64,000 bases of DNA from Vibrio sp. 10N (lineage in GTDB: Bacteria > Pseudomonadota > Gammaproteobacteria > Enterobacterales > Vibrionaceae). A program made the translations under genes and the position numbers. Every line of letters starts with the position of its first letter. The stretch's first letter is position 1. Location of the stretch: NCBI RefSeq assembly GCF_036245475.1, contig NZ_BTPM01000001.1, positions 1-64,000 on the forward strand, in the 5' to 3' direction. Positions 24,005-38,500 of this stretch are shown one piece after another. The notes under the pieces were generated by a model, which was not told where the DNA came from, did not search any database, and saw only the letters and a program-made list of their open reading frames with translations.

Positions 24005-24532
24005 GTGGAAAAAGTTCTCTATCTCTATTCTTCTCGCGAAGGACAAACAAAGAAAATCATCGGACGTATCGCTGAGCAGCTTGGTCATAATGATGCCGCC
24101 ACTATTAACCTTCATGAAAACCCAGATGTAAATCTGAGTGACTATGACAAAGTACTCATTGGTGCCTCTATTCGTTATGGCCATCTTAATAAGAAGCTGT
24201 ATCAGTTTATTGAAGCAAACCAACAACAGCTGAGTGGAATGAAGGCGGCGTTCTTCTGCGTGAACCTGACGGCAAGAAAAGAAGACCAAGGTAAAGATAC
24301 GCCAGAAGGTAGCGCTTATATAAAGACGTTTCTTAAAAAGTCACCTTGGCAGCCGACGCTGATCGGTGTTTTTGCCGGTGCCCTCTATTACCCTCGTTAT
24401 AATTCGTTTGATCGCTTTATGATTAAGCTAATTATGACCATGACTGGCGGTGAAACGGATACTACCAAGGAAGTTGAGTATACCAATTGGGAGAAAGTGG
24501 GGCTGTTTGCCGAGAAATTTGCCCAGCTATAG
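24005..24532 (+). CDS. hemG: Menaquinone-dependent protoporphyrinogen oxidase HemG
   Basis: HemG is a flavodoxin-like enzyme that oxidises protoporphyrinogen IX to protoporphyrin IX for heme. An ATG at 23984 opens the frame, but AAGGA lies seven bases before an in-frame GTG at 24005. That GTG gives the normal N-terminus VEKVLYLYSSREGQT and 175 residues. The FMN-binding T/S-rich loop, IGASIRYGH and the insert ending IMTMTGGETDT match E. coli HemG. It is the last protein gene before the rRNA operon, as next to E. coli rrnA. No terminator is visible between them. Confidence 0.93.
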   Translation: MEKVLYLYSSREGQTKKIIGRIAEQLGHNDAATINLHENPDVNLSDYDKVLIGASIRYGHLNKKLYQFIEANQQQLSGMKAAFFCVNLTARKEDQGKDTPEGSAYIKTFLKKSPWQPTLIGVFAGALYYPRYNSFDRFMIKLIMTMTGGETDTTKEVEYTNWEKVGLFAEKFAQL

Positions 24533-24580
24533 AGAGAAAATGTTGGTTTTTACGCCGTTTTGACTCGTTTTTAAGCGAAC

Positions 24581-24641
24581 GATAAAAAAAAGCGAAAAAC
24601 TTTAAAAAAAGGGTTGCCAAGTTTAATCCGATCTCTATAAT
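24581..24641 (+). promoter_or_regulatory. rRNA promoter P1 with UP element
   Basis: TTGCCA (24614-24619) and TATAAT (24636-24641) are 16 bases apart. A GC-rich discriminator (GCCCCCTCG) follows, as in stringently controlled stable-RNA promoters. The 33 bases before the -35 are almost all A and T, like an UP element. Confidence 0.8.
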
Positions 24642-24738
24642 GCCCCCTCGCTGACACGGGAAAGGACAACGAAATCCCCAACGAGTCAGAAGGTCACAAG
24701 CTTCTAAGAAGCTTAGCAAAATAAGTTGAAAAAAGTGG

Positions 24739-24766
24739 TTGACACTAAAACTTATCTCGCTAAAAT
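24739..24766 (+). promoter_or_regulatory. rRNA promoter P2
   Basis: A consensus -35 TTGACA (24739-24744) is spaced 16 bases from TAAAAT (24761-24766). With P1 this gives the tandem promoter layout of enterobacterial rrn operons. Confidence 0.8.
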
Positions 24767-24811
24767 GGCCATCCGTTTTGAGAGGGATGCTTAGTCCGAA
24801 GCTCGAAACAA

Positions 24812-24822
24812 GCTCTTTAACA
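24812..24822 (+). promoter_or_regulatory. Leader boxA antitermination site
   Basis: GCTCTTTAACA matches rrn boxA, the NusB/NusE loading site that makes RNA polymerase ignore Rho. The following text to 25007 is leader RNA and contains no gene. Confidence 0.85.
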
Positions 24823-25007
24823 ATATAAACCTATCAATCTGTGTGGGCACTCGTTGATGATAATCAAATTAGAAATTTCTCTTAATAAAGAGGGGTTTCA
24901 AATTAGGTTTCAATGAAACGAAGTGACCATTGAATCGAAAGATTCAGCACAGTCAATTCAAACATTACTTATGTAATGTTCAGTATTCATTGAGCCGACA
25001 AAATCTT

Positions 25008-26560
<1,553 letters not shown>

Positions 26561-26682
26561 TACGAAAGATTATTGCGATGAGTGTTCACACAGATTGATT
26601 AGGTTTGTAAAGATAAAGAGATTTTGTTTTTGCTGAAAAGCGAAAGCAGAAAATAGTAAGTGCCCAACACTTACTGCTTAGT

Positions 26683-26758
26683 GTCCCGTTCGTCTAGAGG
26701 CCTAGGACACCGCCCTTTCACGGCGGTAACAGGGGTTCGACTCCCCTACGGGATACCA
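26683..26758 (+). tRNA. tRNA-Glu (anticodon TTC)
   Basis: A 76-base cloverleaf with encoded CCA; the anticodon loop is CTTTCAC. It lies in the 16S-23S spacer and closely matches E. coli tRNA-Glu. Confidence 0.97.
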
Positions 26759-26760
26759 TT

Positions 26761-26836
26761 GGGTCGTTAGCTCAGTTGGTAGAGCAGTTGACTTTTAATC
26801 AATTGGTCGCAGGTTCGAATCCTGCACGACCCACCA
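26761..26836 (+). tRNA. tRNA-Lys (anticodon TTT)
   Basis: A 76-base tRNA with encoded CCA and anticodon loop CTTTTAA, two bases after tRNA-Glu in the rRNA spacer. Confidence 0.97.
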
Positions 26837-26902
26837 TTCTTTTCCACGAAGGAATGGCCTTTGTTTTACTTTTTTAAAGTGAAAACAATAGGAAACTTAT
26901 GT

Positions 26903-26978
26903 GGGCGATTAGCTCAGTTGGGAGAGCACCTCCCTTACAAGGAGGGGGTCACTGGTTCGAGCCCGGTATCGCCCACCA
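26903..26978 (+). tRNA. tRNA-Val (anticodon TAC)
   Basis: A 76-base tRNA with anticodon loop CTTACAA and encoded CCA. It completes the Glu-Lys-Val spacer set seen in Vibrio rRNA operons. Confidence 0.97.
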
Positions 26979-27094
26979 TTCTCTAAGAATTTTTGGATTA
27001 AGAATTTCCAAACCACTTCAGTAAAGCGTGCGTGGTTGGAATTTTTGACGCCGCAAGGCACTGAGAATCTTTAGAAAATGCATTAAGTTTGCAT

Positions 27095-27110
27095 TGCTCT
27101 TTAACAATTT
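27095..27110 (+). promoter_or_regulatory. Spacer boxA before 23S
   Basis: TGCTCTTTAACAATTT is a second boxA copy in the 385-base spacer between tRNA-Val and 23S. The rest of that spacer holds the RNase III processing stem flanking 23S and no gene. Confidence 0.85.
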
Positions 27111-27363
27111 GGAAAGCTGACGAATAGCTTAATTGGTTTTTACTTTTGAAAAAGTAAAACAAAACAGCTCAAGGCTGTTGATTAAGTTATTCAATTAAAA
27201 GTTCTCAAATCCTAATCTTTTGATTAGGTACCAACACACATTCAAGTGTTCTTGGAATTTGAGTCCGGCAAAATCGAGTCTGCATCATGTATAAAAATTG
27301 CAGACAACTTTGGTTGTTTAACGACAATCTCATGGTTTCTTCTGAAACTCTTTGGGGTTGTAT

Positions 27364-30251
<2,888 letters not shown>

Positions 30252-30378
30252 ACAACACCCAAAGGGTTTTGATGGACTCAAAGCAAGAACAAATTGAATG
30301 TGTAAGAGAACACATTAACAGCTTTCCAGATATTTTGGCTTTTAGCTTTTTTGAAAAGCTGAAAACCAAAGCAGAATT

Positions 30379-30498
30379 TGCTTGGCGACCATAGCGTTGT
30401 GGACCCACCTGATTCCATGCCGAACTCAGAAGTGAAACGCAATAGCGCCGATGGTAGTGTGGGGCTTCCCCATGTGAGAGTAGGACATCGCCAGGCTT
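30379..30498 (+). rRNA. rrf: 5S ribosomal RNA
   Basis: It contains the conserved CATGCCGAACTCAGAAGTGA and closes by pairing GCTTGGCG with CGCCAGGC. About 120 bases, 127 bases after 23S. Confidence 0.96.
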
Positions 30499-30552
30499 TG
30501 AACATAATCTGTTTAAAGCACGATTTAGATAAGACTTTAAATAGACCACTGC

Positions 30553-30629
30553 GGAGTGGTAGTTCAGTTGGTTAGAATACCGGCCTGTCACGCCGGGGGT
30601 CGCGGGTTCGAGTCCCGTCCACTCCGCCA
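30553..30629 (+). tRNA. tRNA-Asp (anticodon GTC)
   Basis: A 77-base tRNA with anticodon loop CTGTCAC and encoded CCA, in the distal part of the rRNA operon as in E. coli rrnC. Confidence 0.97.
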
Positions 30630-30642
30630 CTTATATCAAGAA

Positions 30643-30668
30643 GCCTCGTCTAACGACGAGGCTTTTTT
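30643..30668 (+). terminator. Terminator after tRNA-Asp
   Basis: A perfect GCCTCGTC / GACGAGGC hairpin with a six-T tail. Because tRNA-Trp lies beyond it, this must be leaky, overridden by antitermination, or tRNA-Trp must have its own promoter. Confidence 0.85.
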
Positions 30669-30721
30669 GAATCTAACGTGTTGATTTAAGCGATTAAATA
30701 GCATAGATTAGATAACACTTT

Positions 30722-30798
<77 letters not shown>

Positions 30799-30804
30799 TA
30801 TTTA

Positions 30805-30832
30805 AAGCCTCGTCGAAAGACGGGGCTTTTTT
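30805..30832 (+). terminator. Terminator after tRNA-Trp
   Basis: A GCCTCGTC / GACGGGGC hairpin (one wobble pair) with GAAA loop and T-run ends the rRNA operon. Confidence 0.85.
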
Positions 30833-30847
30833 GCATTTGCAATATCC

Positions 30848-30876
30848 GAAGGCTCTGACTTAGGTCGGAGCCTTTT
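30848..30876 (+). terminator. Second terminator after the rRNA operon
   Basis: AAGGCTCTGAC and GTCGGAGCCTTTTT form a nine-pair stem with a four-base loop and T-run. It backs up the preceding terminator and can also protect the oncoming minus-strand gene. Confidence 0.8.
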
Positions 30877-30921
30877 TCGTTTTATCCTTAGGCCGTCCTA
30901 GCCCATCACGTGATACTAAAG

Positions 30922-32454
30922 CTAAAGAATGTTCTTAGGCACGATGCGATGCAGTTTTACGCCAACTCTTTTTGTTACGCTGACTTCATTATCAGGGTTA
31001 AAGTCTTGCGTTATACGCCATGCATTTTCCGGCTCCATTTCTACCTTCATTGCCTTTGAGACATGTTTGGTGATCTGTGGTGAGTGGATAATAGCAAAGC
31101 TCTCGGTGTTCAAATGAGCGCTACGTGGGTCAAGATTGTAGGTACCAACGACGGTAATAGTGTCGTCGATAGTCATGGTTTTTGCGTGCAGACCAAAGAT
31201 AGGTGTGGTTGGCAGTTTCTTGTACATATGCTCGGTCATTACTCGCTGTCTAACCTTAGCATCGGGTTTAAACTCATAAACCTCTACACCTGTGGCCAAA
31301 AGTTGCTGCCGATTTCTCTGGTAGCCACTAAAGGCGGCAAGATTATCGTTGGAAGCGAGGCTATTGGTCAGGATCTTTATTGAAATGCCTTTATCAACTA
31401 AACCGCTGAGAAAATCACGATCCTTTCTGGTAGTGATCAGATAAGGTGTTTGGATCAGGATCGATGATTGCGCACTCTCAGCCAGCTCAATCAGTTTGTC
31501 ACGAGTAATGCTACCACCGCCCAAGAAGGTCTGGCGATCGTTCTTTCCTGGCTTATCTGCTATGTACTCGACTTTATCAACGAATAAAAATTTGCCTTCA
31601 TTAGATAGAGCCTGAAAGGTCTCTGGCACCTTGTCTATTTCAGCTCTTATTTCGGGATGGAAGTGCTTCGGGTTACAGGCATAGGAATGTAACCGTGAGA
31701 AATCTGGATTGCTATCATAGGGGTTGGATTTAAACAGATCTTCTACGGGAACACTGAGCGGACTGTTCCAGTACTGCTCAAATGATGTATCGATCTCTCC
31801 AACGGCTTTGCCAGCGAGAAAAACATCTCTATCGCGGAAGTTATACTCGTGGTCGAAACCGAAATATTCGTCAGCAATGTTTCTACCGCCAGTAATGGCA
31901 ACTTGGTCATCGACTAAAAAGACCTTGTTGTGCATGCGCTGATTGATGCCGTGGAAATCGGTTAAGACTGTCGTCATCTTTTGTACAATGTTTTTGCCGA
32001 TATTGGCGTTAGGGTTGTATATCTTTATCTCAAAGTTGTCATGGGCGGCCAACATGAGCAGCTCATCCCCTTTGGCGTTGAGCATGATGTCATCTACCAA
32101 TACTCGAACTTTAACGCCTCGCTCAGCCGCTCTGACAAGATAGTCGGTAGCAATGAGCCCTACGTTATCGACTGAAAAAATAAAGTACTGCACATCAATG
32201 GAAGTTTCTGCTCGCTCGGTCAACCAAGCCCGCGACATCATCGCTTCTGCCCCTTGCTCTAATACATAAACACCTGTACTACTCTTCATTTCAGTCTCGA
32301 AAGGCTGAGTATAGTGAGACAGCGGTAAGTGCTCTCTCTTGGTGAGCTCTGCGCAATAGTCCCTTTCTGATAAAGGCACATTGTCTGGTGCAGATGCACA
32401 GCCAAATAGCACTATGGATGTACAGGCGAGAACGGTTTTTTTGACTTTGAGCAT
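30922..32454 (-). CDS. Phospholipase D / cardiolipin synthase-family lipoprotein
   Basis: A 510-residue envelope enzyme with two phospholipase D motifs: HNKVFLVDD near residue 175 and HAKTMTIDD near 423, each followed by a G-rich strand (AITGGRN, VVGTYNLDPRS). Tandem HKD proteins of this size transfer or cleave phosphatidyl groups; the closest known relatives are ClsC-type cardiolipin synthases. The N-terminus has a lipobox LFGC with the cysteine at 19, so it is predicted to be lipid-anchored, which the E. coli enzyme is not. It is a single gene facing the end of the rRNA operon. The substrate is not determined. Confidence 0.85.
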   Translation of the reverse strand: MLKVKKTVLACTSIVLFGCASAPDNVPLSERDYCAELTKREHLPLSHYTQPFETEMKSSTGVYVLEQGAEAMMSRAWLTERAETSIDVQYFIFSVDNVGLIATDYLVRAAERGVKVRVLVDDIMLNAKGDELLMLAAHDNFEIKIYNPNANIGKNIVQKMTTVLTDFHGINQRMHNKVFLVDDQVAITGGRNIADEYFGFDHEYNFRDRDVFLAGKAVGEIDTSFEQYWNSPLSVPVEDLFKSNPYDSNPDFSRLHSYACNPKHFHPEIRAEIDKVPETFQALSNEGKFLFVDKVEYIADKPGKNDRQTFLGGGSITRDKLIELAESAQSSILIQTPYLITTRKDRDFLSGLVDKGISIKILTNSLASNDNLAAFSGYQRNRQQLLATGVEVYEFKPDAKVRQRVMTEHMYKKLPTTPIFGLHAKTMTIDDTITVVGTYNLDPRSAHLNTESFAIIHSPQITKHVSKAMKVEMEPENAWRITQDFNPDNEVSVTKRVGVKLHRIVPKNIL

Positions 32455-32547
32455 AAAACAACGGGCCTATTGAGCAGAATACTAACCATATAGTATCGAT
32501 AACGGCGGTAACAAAGTATCCCGACTGTGTCATAGCACAGCGCTTGA

Positions 32548-33438
32548 TTAAGGCTGGATATAGACCTTTTCTGCCACTTTCCAAAATGCGGAAAGCAGTG
32601 GGTTGTCGAGATTCGAGCGTTTACACACCACCCCCAATTTGAAGGGTTTGATGGGCTCTAGTTTCAGGCGCTGGATCTTGTCCCTAACCGGACTGTTGAC
32701 GATAACGACCTCTGGTGCGATACCCACACCACACCCTAATGCCACCATACTGACAATGGCTTCATGACCCGATACTTGCGCATAGATGTTGGGCTTGATA
32801 CGCATCTTTTTAAACCAGAGGTTGGCTCTTTCGCGAGCGGTGCCCGCTTCTGGGACAATAAACGGGATCTTACTCCAGTCTGGCATGCCATCGGCAAGTT
32901 CAGAACCAAAGCTGCTAACGCCTGCTGGTGCTATCACGGATAGCGGGATCTCACTAATGGTCTCAAACTCCAGTCGTGCAGGAAGCAGTTCGGGCAAAGC
33001 AGAGATGGCAATGTCGGTCTCATCGTTGATGACCTTATCTATTGCTTGTGCGGGGTCGCCTGTTGAGAGTTCAAATTCGATATAAGGATAGAGCAGCCTG
33101 AACTCCGCCAATAGCTCGGGCAGATGGCTGTAACTCGCGGTGACTGAACAAAACAGTCGTAGCTTGCCGCGAAGTTCCTGTTCACCATGTTGGCTGTCTG
33201 ATTGAAACTGTTGCCACTCACTCACGATGTTAACGGCGATAGGCAATAATTTCTTGCCCGCTGGCGTCAACTCTACCGAGCGGTTATCACGCAAGAACAG
33301 GCTTTGATGAGTGTCTTGCTCTAGCTTTTGGATCTGGCGACTGAGTGCTGACGCACTGACATGCATCGCTGTCGCGGTTTTACTGAAGCTTTTACTCTCA
33401 CAAAGGTGGATAAAAGCTTGAAGGCTTTTAATATTCAT
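32548..33438 (-). CDS. ilvY: LysR-type activator IlvY
   Basis: IlvY activates ilvC when acetolactate or acetohydroxybutyrate accumulates. The start at 33438 gives MNIKSLQAFIHLCESKSFSKTA, aligning with E. coli IlvY and giving 296 residues; the frame extends 22 codons further upstream into the operator region. It has an N-terminal winged helix (MHVSASALSRQIQKLEQD) and an effector domain with the conserved LRLFCSVTASYSHLPELL segment. It is divergent from ilvC with 145 bases between the starts, the classic ilvYC arrangement. Confidence 0.95.
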   Translation of the reverse strand: MNIKSLQAFIHLCESKSFSKTATAMHVSASALSRQIQKLEQDTHQSLFLRDNRSVELTPAGKKLLPIAVNIVSEWQQFQSDSQHGEQELRGKLRLFCSVTASYSHLPELLAEFRLLYPYIEFELSTGDPAQAIDKVINDETDIAISALPELLPARLEFETISEIPLSVIAPAGVSSFGSELADGMPDWSKIPFIVPEAGTARERANLWFKKMRIKPNIYAQVSGHEAIVSMVALGCGVGIAPEVVIVNSPVRDKIQRLKLEPIKPFKLGVVCKRSNLDNPLLSAFWKVAEKVYIQP

Positions 33439-33458
33439 AATACTAAAGATATCGGTAG

Positions 33459-33508
33459 TTGCATTAATTGCAATAACAAATTGTGAATATATCACTTTAA
33501 GCAATTTG
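33459..33508. promoter_or_regulatory. Candidate IlvY operators between ilvY and ilvC
   Basis: Two inverted repeats lie in the divergent promoter region. TTGCATTAATTGCAA is at 33459-33473, and CAAATTG (33477-33483) pairs with CAATTTG (33502-33508). Tandem IlvY operators are known at this position in E. coli; assignment here is by position and symmetry. Confidence 0.6.
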
Positions 33509-33583
33509 GTCTCTGCTTTAGTATGAAGTCATTCGATGATAAGCATCGACACTACGGACAGAATTCAACAGGAGAGCCCAACT

Positions 33584-35068
33584 ATGGCTAACTATTTCAA
33601 TACTCTTAACTTGCGTGAGCAATTAGACCAACTAGGTCGTTGTCGTTTTATGGATCGCTCTGAATTTGCTTCAGAAGCGGATTACCTAAAAGGTAAGAAA
33701 GTAGTCATTGTTGGTTGTGGTGCTCAAGGCCTAAACCAAGGCTTGAACATGCGTGATTCTGGCCTAGACGTGTCGTACGCACTTCGTCAGGCAGCGATCG
33801 ATGAGCAGCGTCAATCGTTCAAAAACGCGAAAGACAACGGTTTCGTTGTGGGTAGCTACGAAGACCTAATTCCTCAAGCTGACCTAGTGGTTAACCTAAC
33901 TCCTGACAAACAGCACACTAACGTGGTAGAGACGGTAATGCCGCTAATGAAAGAAGGCGCATCTCTAGGTTACTCTCACGGCTTCAACATCGTTGAAGAA
34001 GGTATGCAAATCCGTAAAGACCTAACGGTTGTCATGGTTGCACCTAAGTGTCCAGGTACTGAAGTTCGTGAAGAATATAAGCGTGGCTTTGGTGTTCCTA
34101 CACTTATCGCGGTTCACCCAGAGAACGACCCTCAAGGTGACGGTCTTGAAATCGCTAAAGCATGGGCAGCAGCAACTGGCGGTCACCGTGCAGGTGTTCT
34201 AGAGTCTTCATTCGTTGCTGAAGTTAAGTCTGACCTAATGGGTGAGCAAACTATCCTTTGTGGCATGCTACAAGCAGGTTCAATCGTATGTTACGAGAAG
34301 ATGATTGCTGACGGCATCGACCCAAGCTACGCAGGCAAACTACTTCAGTTCGGTTGGGAAACCATCACAGAAGCACTGAAATTCGGTGGCATCACGCACA
34401 TGATGGATCGTCTATCTAACCCTGCGAAAGTGAAAGCGTTTGACCTGTCTGAAGAGCTAAAAGACCTAATGCGTCCGCTTTACAACAAGCACATGGATGA
34501 CATCATTCAAGGCGAATTCTCTAGCACTATGATGGCTGACTGGGCAAATGACGACGTTAACCTTCTAGGTTGGCGTGCAGAGACAGCTGAAACAGCGTTC
34601 GAAAACTATCCTGCATCTGATGTAGAAATCTCTGAGCAAGAGTACTTCGACAACGGTATCCTAATGGTGGCTATGGTTCGTGCGGGTGTTGAGCTAGCAT
34701 TCGAAGCTATGACAGCATCAGGCATCATTGATGAGTCAGCGTACTACGAGTCTCTACACGAGCTTCCACTGATTGCAAACACGATTGCACGTAAGCGTCT
34801 ATACGAAATGAACGTAGTCATCTCTGATACTGCTGAATACGGTAACTACCTATTCGCTAACGTGGCGACTCCACTTCTTCGTGAGAAGTTCATGCCATCA
34901 GTAAGTACGGACGTAATCGGTAAAGGTCTAGGTGAGACATCTAACCAAGTTGATAACGGTAAGCTCATCGAAGTAAACGACGTTATTCGCAACCATCCTG
35001 TTGAGTACATCGGTGAAGAGCTACGTGGCTACATGACAGACATGAAGCGCATCGCTGTAGGCGGCTAA
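33584..35068 (+). CDS. ilvC: Ketol-acid reductoisomerase IlvC (class II)
   Basis: IlvC isomerises and reduces acetolactate or acetohydroxybutyrate with NADPH and Mg2+ in valine, leucine and isoleucine synthesis. The start at 33584 ([18 protein letters not shown]) has AGGAGAG upstream; the frame opens 16 codons earlier. The 494-residue length identifies the long class II form with a duplicated knotted C-terminal domain. The nucleotide-binding [21 protein letters not shown] and the metal-binding [15 protein letters not shown] are visible. Codon use looks highly biased, as for an abundant protein. Confidence 0.98.
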   Translation: MANYFNTLNLREQLDQLGRCRFMDRSEFASEADYLKGKKVVIVGCGAQGLNQGLNMRDSGLDVSYALRQAAIDEQRQSFKNAKDNGFVVGSYEDLIPQADLVVNLTPDKQHTNVVETVMPLMKEGASLGYSHGFNIVEEGMQIRKDLTVVMVAPKCPGTEVREEYKRGFGVPTLIAVHPENDPQGDGLEIAKAWAAATGGHRAGVLESSFVAEVKSDLMGEQTILCGMLQAGSIVCYEKMIADGIDPSYAGKLLQFGWETITEALKFGGITHMMDRLSNPAKVKAFDLSEELKDLMRPLYNKHMDDIIQGEFSSTMMADWANDDVNLLGWRAETAETAFENYPASDVEISEQEYFDNGILMVAMVRAGVELAFEAMTASGIIDESAYYESLHELPLIANTIARKRLYEMNVVISDTAEYGNYLFANVATPLLREKFMPSVSTDVIGKGLGETSNQVDNGKLIEVNDVIRNHPVEYIGEELRGYMTDMKRIAVGG

Positions 35069-35109
35069 GCCGACCAAAAATTAGATAAAAAAGTAAACAC
35101 AACATAGTA

Positions 35110-35140
35110 AAAGGGGCTACCAATCGGTAGCCCCTTTCTT
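35110..35140. terminator. Terminator after ilvC
   Basis: AAAGGGGCTACC and GGTAGCCCCTTT form a perfect stem with loop AATC. It lies between convergent ilvC and ubiK and can serve both. Confidence 0.9.
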
Positions 35141-35187
35141 TTGTCTATATCATTCGCGCCTAATGCGCGAATACAGTGAACAAATGG

Positions 35188-35439
35188 TTACTTGTCAGCT
35201 AGTTTTTGCTCTAGCTCAGCAAGCTTTTGTTCCATTTCCGTTAGCTTTTGGCGAGTACGAAGCAGCACTTGAGTTTGCACGTCAAACTCTTCGCGGCTAA
35301 CCACATCAAGCTTATTCAATTGGCCTTGAATCACTTGACGTACTTTCTGATCAACATCCGCTCCAAGCTCTTTCACCGGTTGTGGCATAGAGTCGTGAAT
35401 CTGCTTAGCAATCTGTTCAAGTTTCTTTGGGTCAAACAT
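35188..35439 (-). CDS. ubiK: Ubiquinone biosynthesis accessory factor UbiK
   Basis: UbiK (YqiC) helps UbiJ organise the late ubiquinone complex at the membrane. The start at 35439 ([19 protein letters not shown]) follows AAGGAG and matches E. coli UbiK; the frame opens 17 codons further upstream. The 83-residue protein ends in a heptad coiled coil ([20 protein letters not shown]), with the conserved [20 protein letters not shown]. It is a single gene. Confidence 0.93.
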   Translation of the reverse strand: MFDPKKLEQIAKQIHDSMPQPVKELGADVDQKVRQVIQGQLNKLDVVSREEFDVQTQVLLRTRQKLTEMEQKLAELEQKLADK

Positions 35440-35508
35440 GTCTGGTAACTCCTTAAGTAATCCCACTATTCTATGTAATCCACCGGGCAATGTCGTTATT
35501 TAGCGTAA

Positions 35509-35535
35509 TAAAAAAGGCCACAATGTGGCCTTTTT
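35509..35535 (-). terminator. Terminator of the vexRAB-like operon
   Basis: AAAAAAGGCCACA and TGTGGCC-T5 form a tight hairpin with tails on both strands, about 50 bases after the pump gene. Confidence 0.8.
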
Positions 35536-35582
35536 CTAAGTAACGCTGTTTTTAACTCACAGCGTAGAATCACATTCACTGT

Positions 35583-38500
35583 TTATACGCGATTCTCTTT
35601 GCATGCAGCTGAAGCTTCGTCAACTCGAGCAATTTTCTCTAAGTCTTTGTCTTCAACAAACACAGGTAGAGGCTTATGACGCTCTGCCAAGTAGGTGTAG
35701 ATAACTGGCAGTACAAACAGCGTAAACAGCGTACCAATCGCAAGACCAGCAACGATAACGATACCGATACTAAAGCGCTGAGCCGCACCCGCACCGGTTG
35801 CGTACATCAGTGGGATAAGGCCTGCAATCATCGCTGCCGTTGTCATCAGGATTGGACGAAGACGGACTTTCGCCGCTTCCATGACCGCTTCCATCTTGCT
35901 CTTCTTATGCAGAAGCTGCTCTTCTTTAGCAACCTCACAGATAAGAATACCGTGCTTGGTAATCAGACCAACTAGGGTAATCAAACCCACTTGCGAGTAG
36001 ATGTTCATCGTTGCTGCGCCCCAAGCGAGAGCAATCAAGGCACCACAAATCGCCAATGGTACCGAGACCATGATAACGAATGGGTCTTTAATCGACTCAA
36101 ACTGGATAGCCAGTACCAAGAAGATGATCGCTAGCGCTAAACCAAATGTGGCGTACAGTGCGCTACCTTCCGTTACGTACTGACGTGCTTCACCCATGTA
36201 GTCATGGTTGTAGCCACTCGGCAGTTTGTTTTCCGCTGTGGACTCAAACCATGCGATGGCATCACCCATAGCGACACCTGGTGATGGCACTGCGCCAACG
36301 GTCGCTGAGTTTAGCTGGTTGAAGTGAGGCAGTGAGCGAGGCTCTGCAACCACATCAATGCTAATCAAGCTACCTAGCGGGATCGCTTGTCCATCATCAG
36401 AACGAACGAAGTACATGTTCATCGACTCTGGGTTTAGGCGGTATTTACGTTCAACCTGAGGAATAACCTCATACGAACGACCGTTCAGGTCGATACGGTT
36501 TACGTAACCATCGGCCATCATCGCACTTAGCGTGATACCAATATCCTGCATGGTCACGCCGTAAGCGCCAGCCATGTCCTTATCGATATTGATCTTCATT
36601 GTCGCTGAGTCGTAGTTCAAATCTAACGTTGAGTAGACGAACTGCGCATTTTGCTGAACATCAGACCAAATGTCGGTCGCGATTGTAAACAAGCTTTCAA
36701 AGCTGTTCGGTGTCGTGATAACAAACTGGATAGGAAGACCTGAGCCTGCCCCTGGAAGTTCTGGCATTTCAAACGCAGTCACGGCCATACCAGGAACCTG
36801 TGATACTAATGCACTCACGCGGTTTTTCACCTCAGCCTGGCTAGCTTCACGTTGACTCCAAGGCACCATAGAGGCAATACCAAACGCTTGGTTAGAGTTA
36901 GGCACACCCGTGAATACCTGAGCAAAGGCGACTTCCGGCTGATCCGACAGGATTTTGTTCACGTCGTTCATGGTGTTTTGCAGGTAATCCAAGTTCGCAT
37001 TCGATGGACCGGTACCCATTAACATCACTACGCCTTTATCTTCTGACGGTGCGAGTTCACTTGGGATGAATTTAAACAGCACTGGCAGAGTTGCAAACAC
37101 AATGACCGCAAAACCAATCACCACAGGGCGATGCTGCATCACTGCTGTGAGCATTTTTTCATAGCGGTTGGTCATCCCATCAAGTGCATGATGCACTTTT
37201 TGTTCAAACTTGCTTGGTTCTTCATTGGCTTTAAGTAGCTTCGAACACATCATTGGAGACAGTGTCAGTGCCACGATACCAGAAACGAATACCGAGCCCG
37301 CTAGCGTCAACGCAAACTCTTTAAATAACGATCCGGTAATTCCCCCCATCAGGGCGATTGGTGCATATACCGCACCCAGCGTTAGCGTCATCGCGATAAC
37401 CGGTACCGCGATCTCGCGCGTACCAATGATCGCCGCACGGAATGGCGACTCACCAAGTTTGATGTGACGGTCAACGTTCTCAAGAACAACGATCGCGTCA
37501 TCAACCACCAGACCGATAGCCAGTACCATTGCCAGTAGTGTCATCAAGTTCCATGAGAAGCCAATCGCCTGCATCACCATAGCAACACCAATCAGTGATA
37601 GCGGGATGGTCACGATAGGGATCAGTACGGCACGGAAAGAGCCCAGGAACAAGGTGATAACCACCAGTACGATCAATGCGGCTTCAAGAATGGTTTTGAT
37701 AACCTCTTGAATCGATTCGTTGATCGCCACTGTCGAGTCATACATCACGTTCATTTTGATGTTGCTAGGCAGGTTCTTCTCTAGTTGAGGAAGAAGTGCT
37801 AGCACATCAGCAGCAATGTTAATCGGGTTAGCACTTGGGGCTGCGTTAATGGCAGCGACCACCGCTTCTTGACCGTTAGCACTCGCGCGATATACGTCGT
37901 GGCTCTTTTCTAGAGTCACTTTCGCAATATCCCCTAGGCGAATGACTTGACCATCACTAGAGCTGACTACGAGGTTTTTCAATTCATCGGTATTCGATAC
38001 TTGGGTATCCGCATTACCGTTATAGAGAACAAACTCGCCCGTTGCCTGACCGGTTGCCGACTGATAGTTGTTGGCGTTCAGAACGTTCATCACGTCTGCC
38101 GCGGTCATCTTCAGTGCTGCCATTTTCAGTGGGTCTAGCCATACGCGCAGAGCGTATTTCATACCACCGTACATATCCACTTTCGATACACCATTAACGG
38201 TAAACAGCTGTGGATTGATCACGCGTTCCAGGTAGTCAGTGATCTGACTTGATGCCAACTCGTCACTGGTAAAGCCGATATACAGCACCGCCGTTGTCGA
38301 ACCTGTTGACATGGTTACGGTAGGATCTTCTGACTCTTTAGGAAGCTGAGAACGAACCGAGTTGGTTTTTGCCAGAATATCTGACAGTGCCGCATTAGGG
38401 TCGGTATTCAGTTTCATGTTGACGGTAATGGTCGACTTACCGAGTACAGACTGAGAGGTCATGTAGTCAATATTGTCGGCCTGCGCGACAGCTTGTTCCA

